Shown one piece after another: positions 63,703-64,000 of a stretch of 64,000 nucleotides of DNA (position 1 is its first letter; each line of letters starts with the position of its first letter). A model generated the notes under the pieces. The model saw nothing but the letters and a program-made list of their open reading frames with translations. It was not told where the DNA came from and searched no databases. The DNA comes from Zobellia nedashkovskayae (GTDB lineage: Bacteria > Bacteroidota > Bacteroidia > Flavobacteriales > Flavobacteriaceae). The translations under genes and the position numbers were made by a program. The stretch is from NCBI RefSeq assembly GCF_015330125.1, contig NZ_JADDXR010000002.1, forward strand, positions 2,740,685-2,804,684. The letters are read 5' to 3'.

Positions 63703-64000
63703 TTATAAATTTGGAATAACTAAAACCTGATCAGGCTGAATTACATCTGGGTTGCTCAATACGCCAGTGTTGGCAGAAAAAATCTGCTTGTATTTCATTG
63801 GGTCTCCGTAATATTGTTTTGCAATCTTACTCAAAGATTCACCGCTTTTAACAGTGTGTCTGGCATAGATAGAAGAATCCGTAACAGAAATATTAGCTTT
63901 TACGTCAGAAGGACTTTCGCCACCTAACTGCTTAATTTTATCCCAAAGCAAGTTTTTTTCATATGGGGTTCCAGCTTCGCCTTTAATTTTCAGCACACCG
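63703..64000 (-). CDS. LysM/BON-type potassium-binding-like protein (5' truncated by window edge)
   Basis: The frame is open at the right window edge (the visible GTG at 63996 is not a necessary start), so the N-terminus is missing. The visible 97 residues end a BON-like domain (VKANISVTD) and contain a complete LysM domain (ARHTVKSGESLSKIAKQYYG ... ILPxQVLVIPNL-type end). The layout is that of E. coli Kbp (YgaU), a K+-binding protein, which carries BON plus LysM. Homology to Kbp is by architecture; K+ binding is inferred. It converges with cmk across a strong terminator. Confidence 0.85.
   Translation of the reverse strand, partial: GVLKIKGEAGTPYEKNLLWDKIKQLGGESPSDVKANISVTDSSIYARHTVKSGESLSKIAKQYYGDPMKYKQIFSANTGVLSNPDVIQPDQVLVIPNL

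Overview
The window looks like a chromosomal segment of a Bacteroidota bacterium, most likely a marine member of the Flavobacteriaceae. Four things point that way. The DNA is AT-rich. The recognisable promoters follow the Bacteroidota pattern TTG-N18-TAnnTTTG (clearest before the NDH-2 gene and the 39331 beta-barrel gene). There are many Cys-lipoproteins and small outer-membrane barrels. One giant exoprotein ends in a type IX secretion (T9SS) sorting domain. I see no rRNA, tRNA, CRISPR array, transposase or prophage. The genus cannot be fixed from this window alone.

Layout. 1-8.4 kb: the end of a LysM/PBP1-type protein, an OsmC protein, a DUF922 protease-like protein, a run of small lipoproteins, a TPR histidine kinase with its LytTR regulator, and a Tat-exported TIM-barrel isomerase. 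8.4-16.2 kb: housekeeping genes (pyrG, yidC, mnmA), a triple-fasciclin lipoprotein and a flavin oxidoreductase. 16.2-22.3 kb (minus strand): a 1136-residue beta-propeller/HEAT/cytochrome c lipoprotein, then DUF2007, DinB, DUF3500 and an unrecognised protein. 22.6-29.5 kb: a tight minus-strand operon SpoIIM / membrane protein / DUF4129 / DUF4350 / MoxR / DUF58, with an RDD gene divergent from it. 29.5-36.8 kb: a TRIC-type channel, a cyclophilin, a NUDIX hydrolase, an acyltransferase, an ECF sigma factor with a membrane partner, NDH-2 and a GH13 alpha-glucosidase. 37-44.9 kb: a tandem pair of paralogous secreted proteins, XerD, AroQ, two outer-membrane barrels, lipoamide dehydrogenase, MsrB and a collagen-like lipoprotein. 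45-51.7 kb: glycogen branching enzyme, GH31 alpha-glucosidase, an M48 lipoprotein protease and an MFS transporter. 51.8-54.7 kb: a second ECF sigma operon carrying DUF4097 and DUF2807 surface beta-repeat proteins. 55-60.2 kb: the exoprotein. 60.5-64 kb: lon, cmk and a LysM/BON-type protein cut by the window edge.

The most striking object is the 1743-residue exoprotein. Its order is signal peptide, four near-identical 86-residue Big2 repeats (258-bp tandem DNA repeats), a galactose-oxidase module with every copper and radical-cofactor residue in place, a fifth Big2, three 149-residue discoidin (F5/8 type C) domains interleaved with three Ig-like repeats, and a T9SS tail. It reads as a surface or secreted copper-radical oxidase that is held on glycans.

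Other points of interest are long inverted repeats placed right at translation starts (osmC, the histidine kinase, and before lon), a pair of divergent genes whose start codons overlap, two ECF sigma factors that both lack ATG starts, and a PlsC-like acyltransferase with altered signature motifs.
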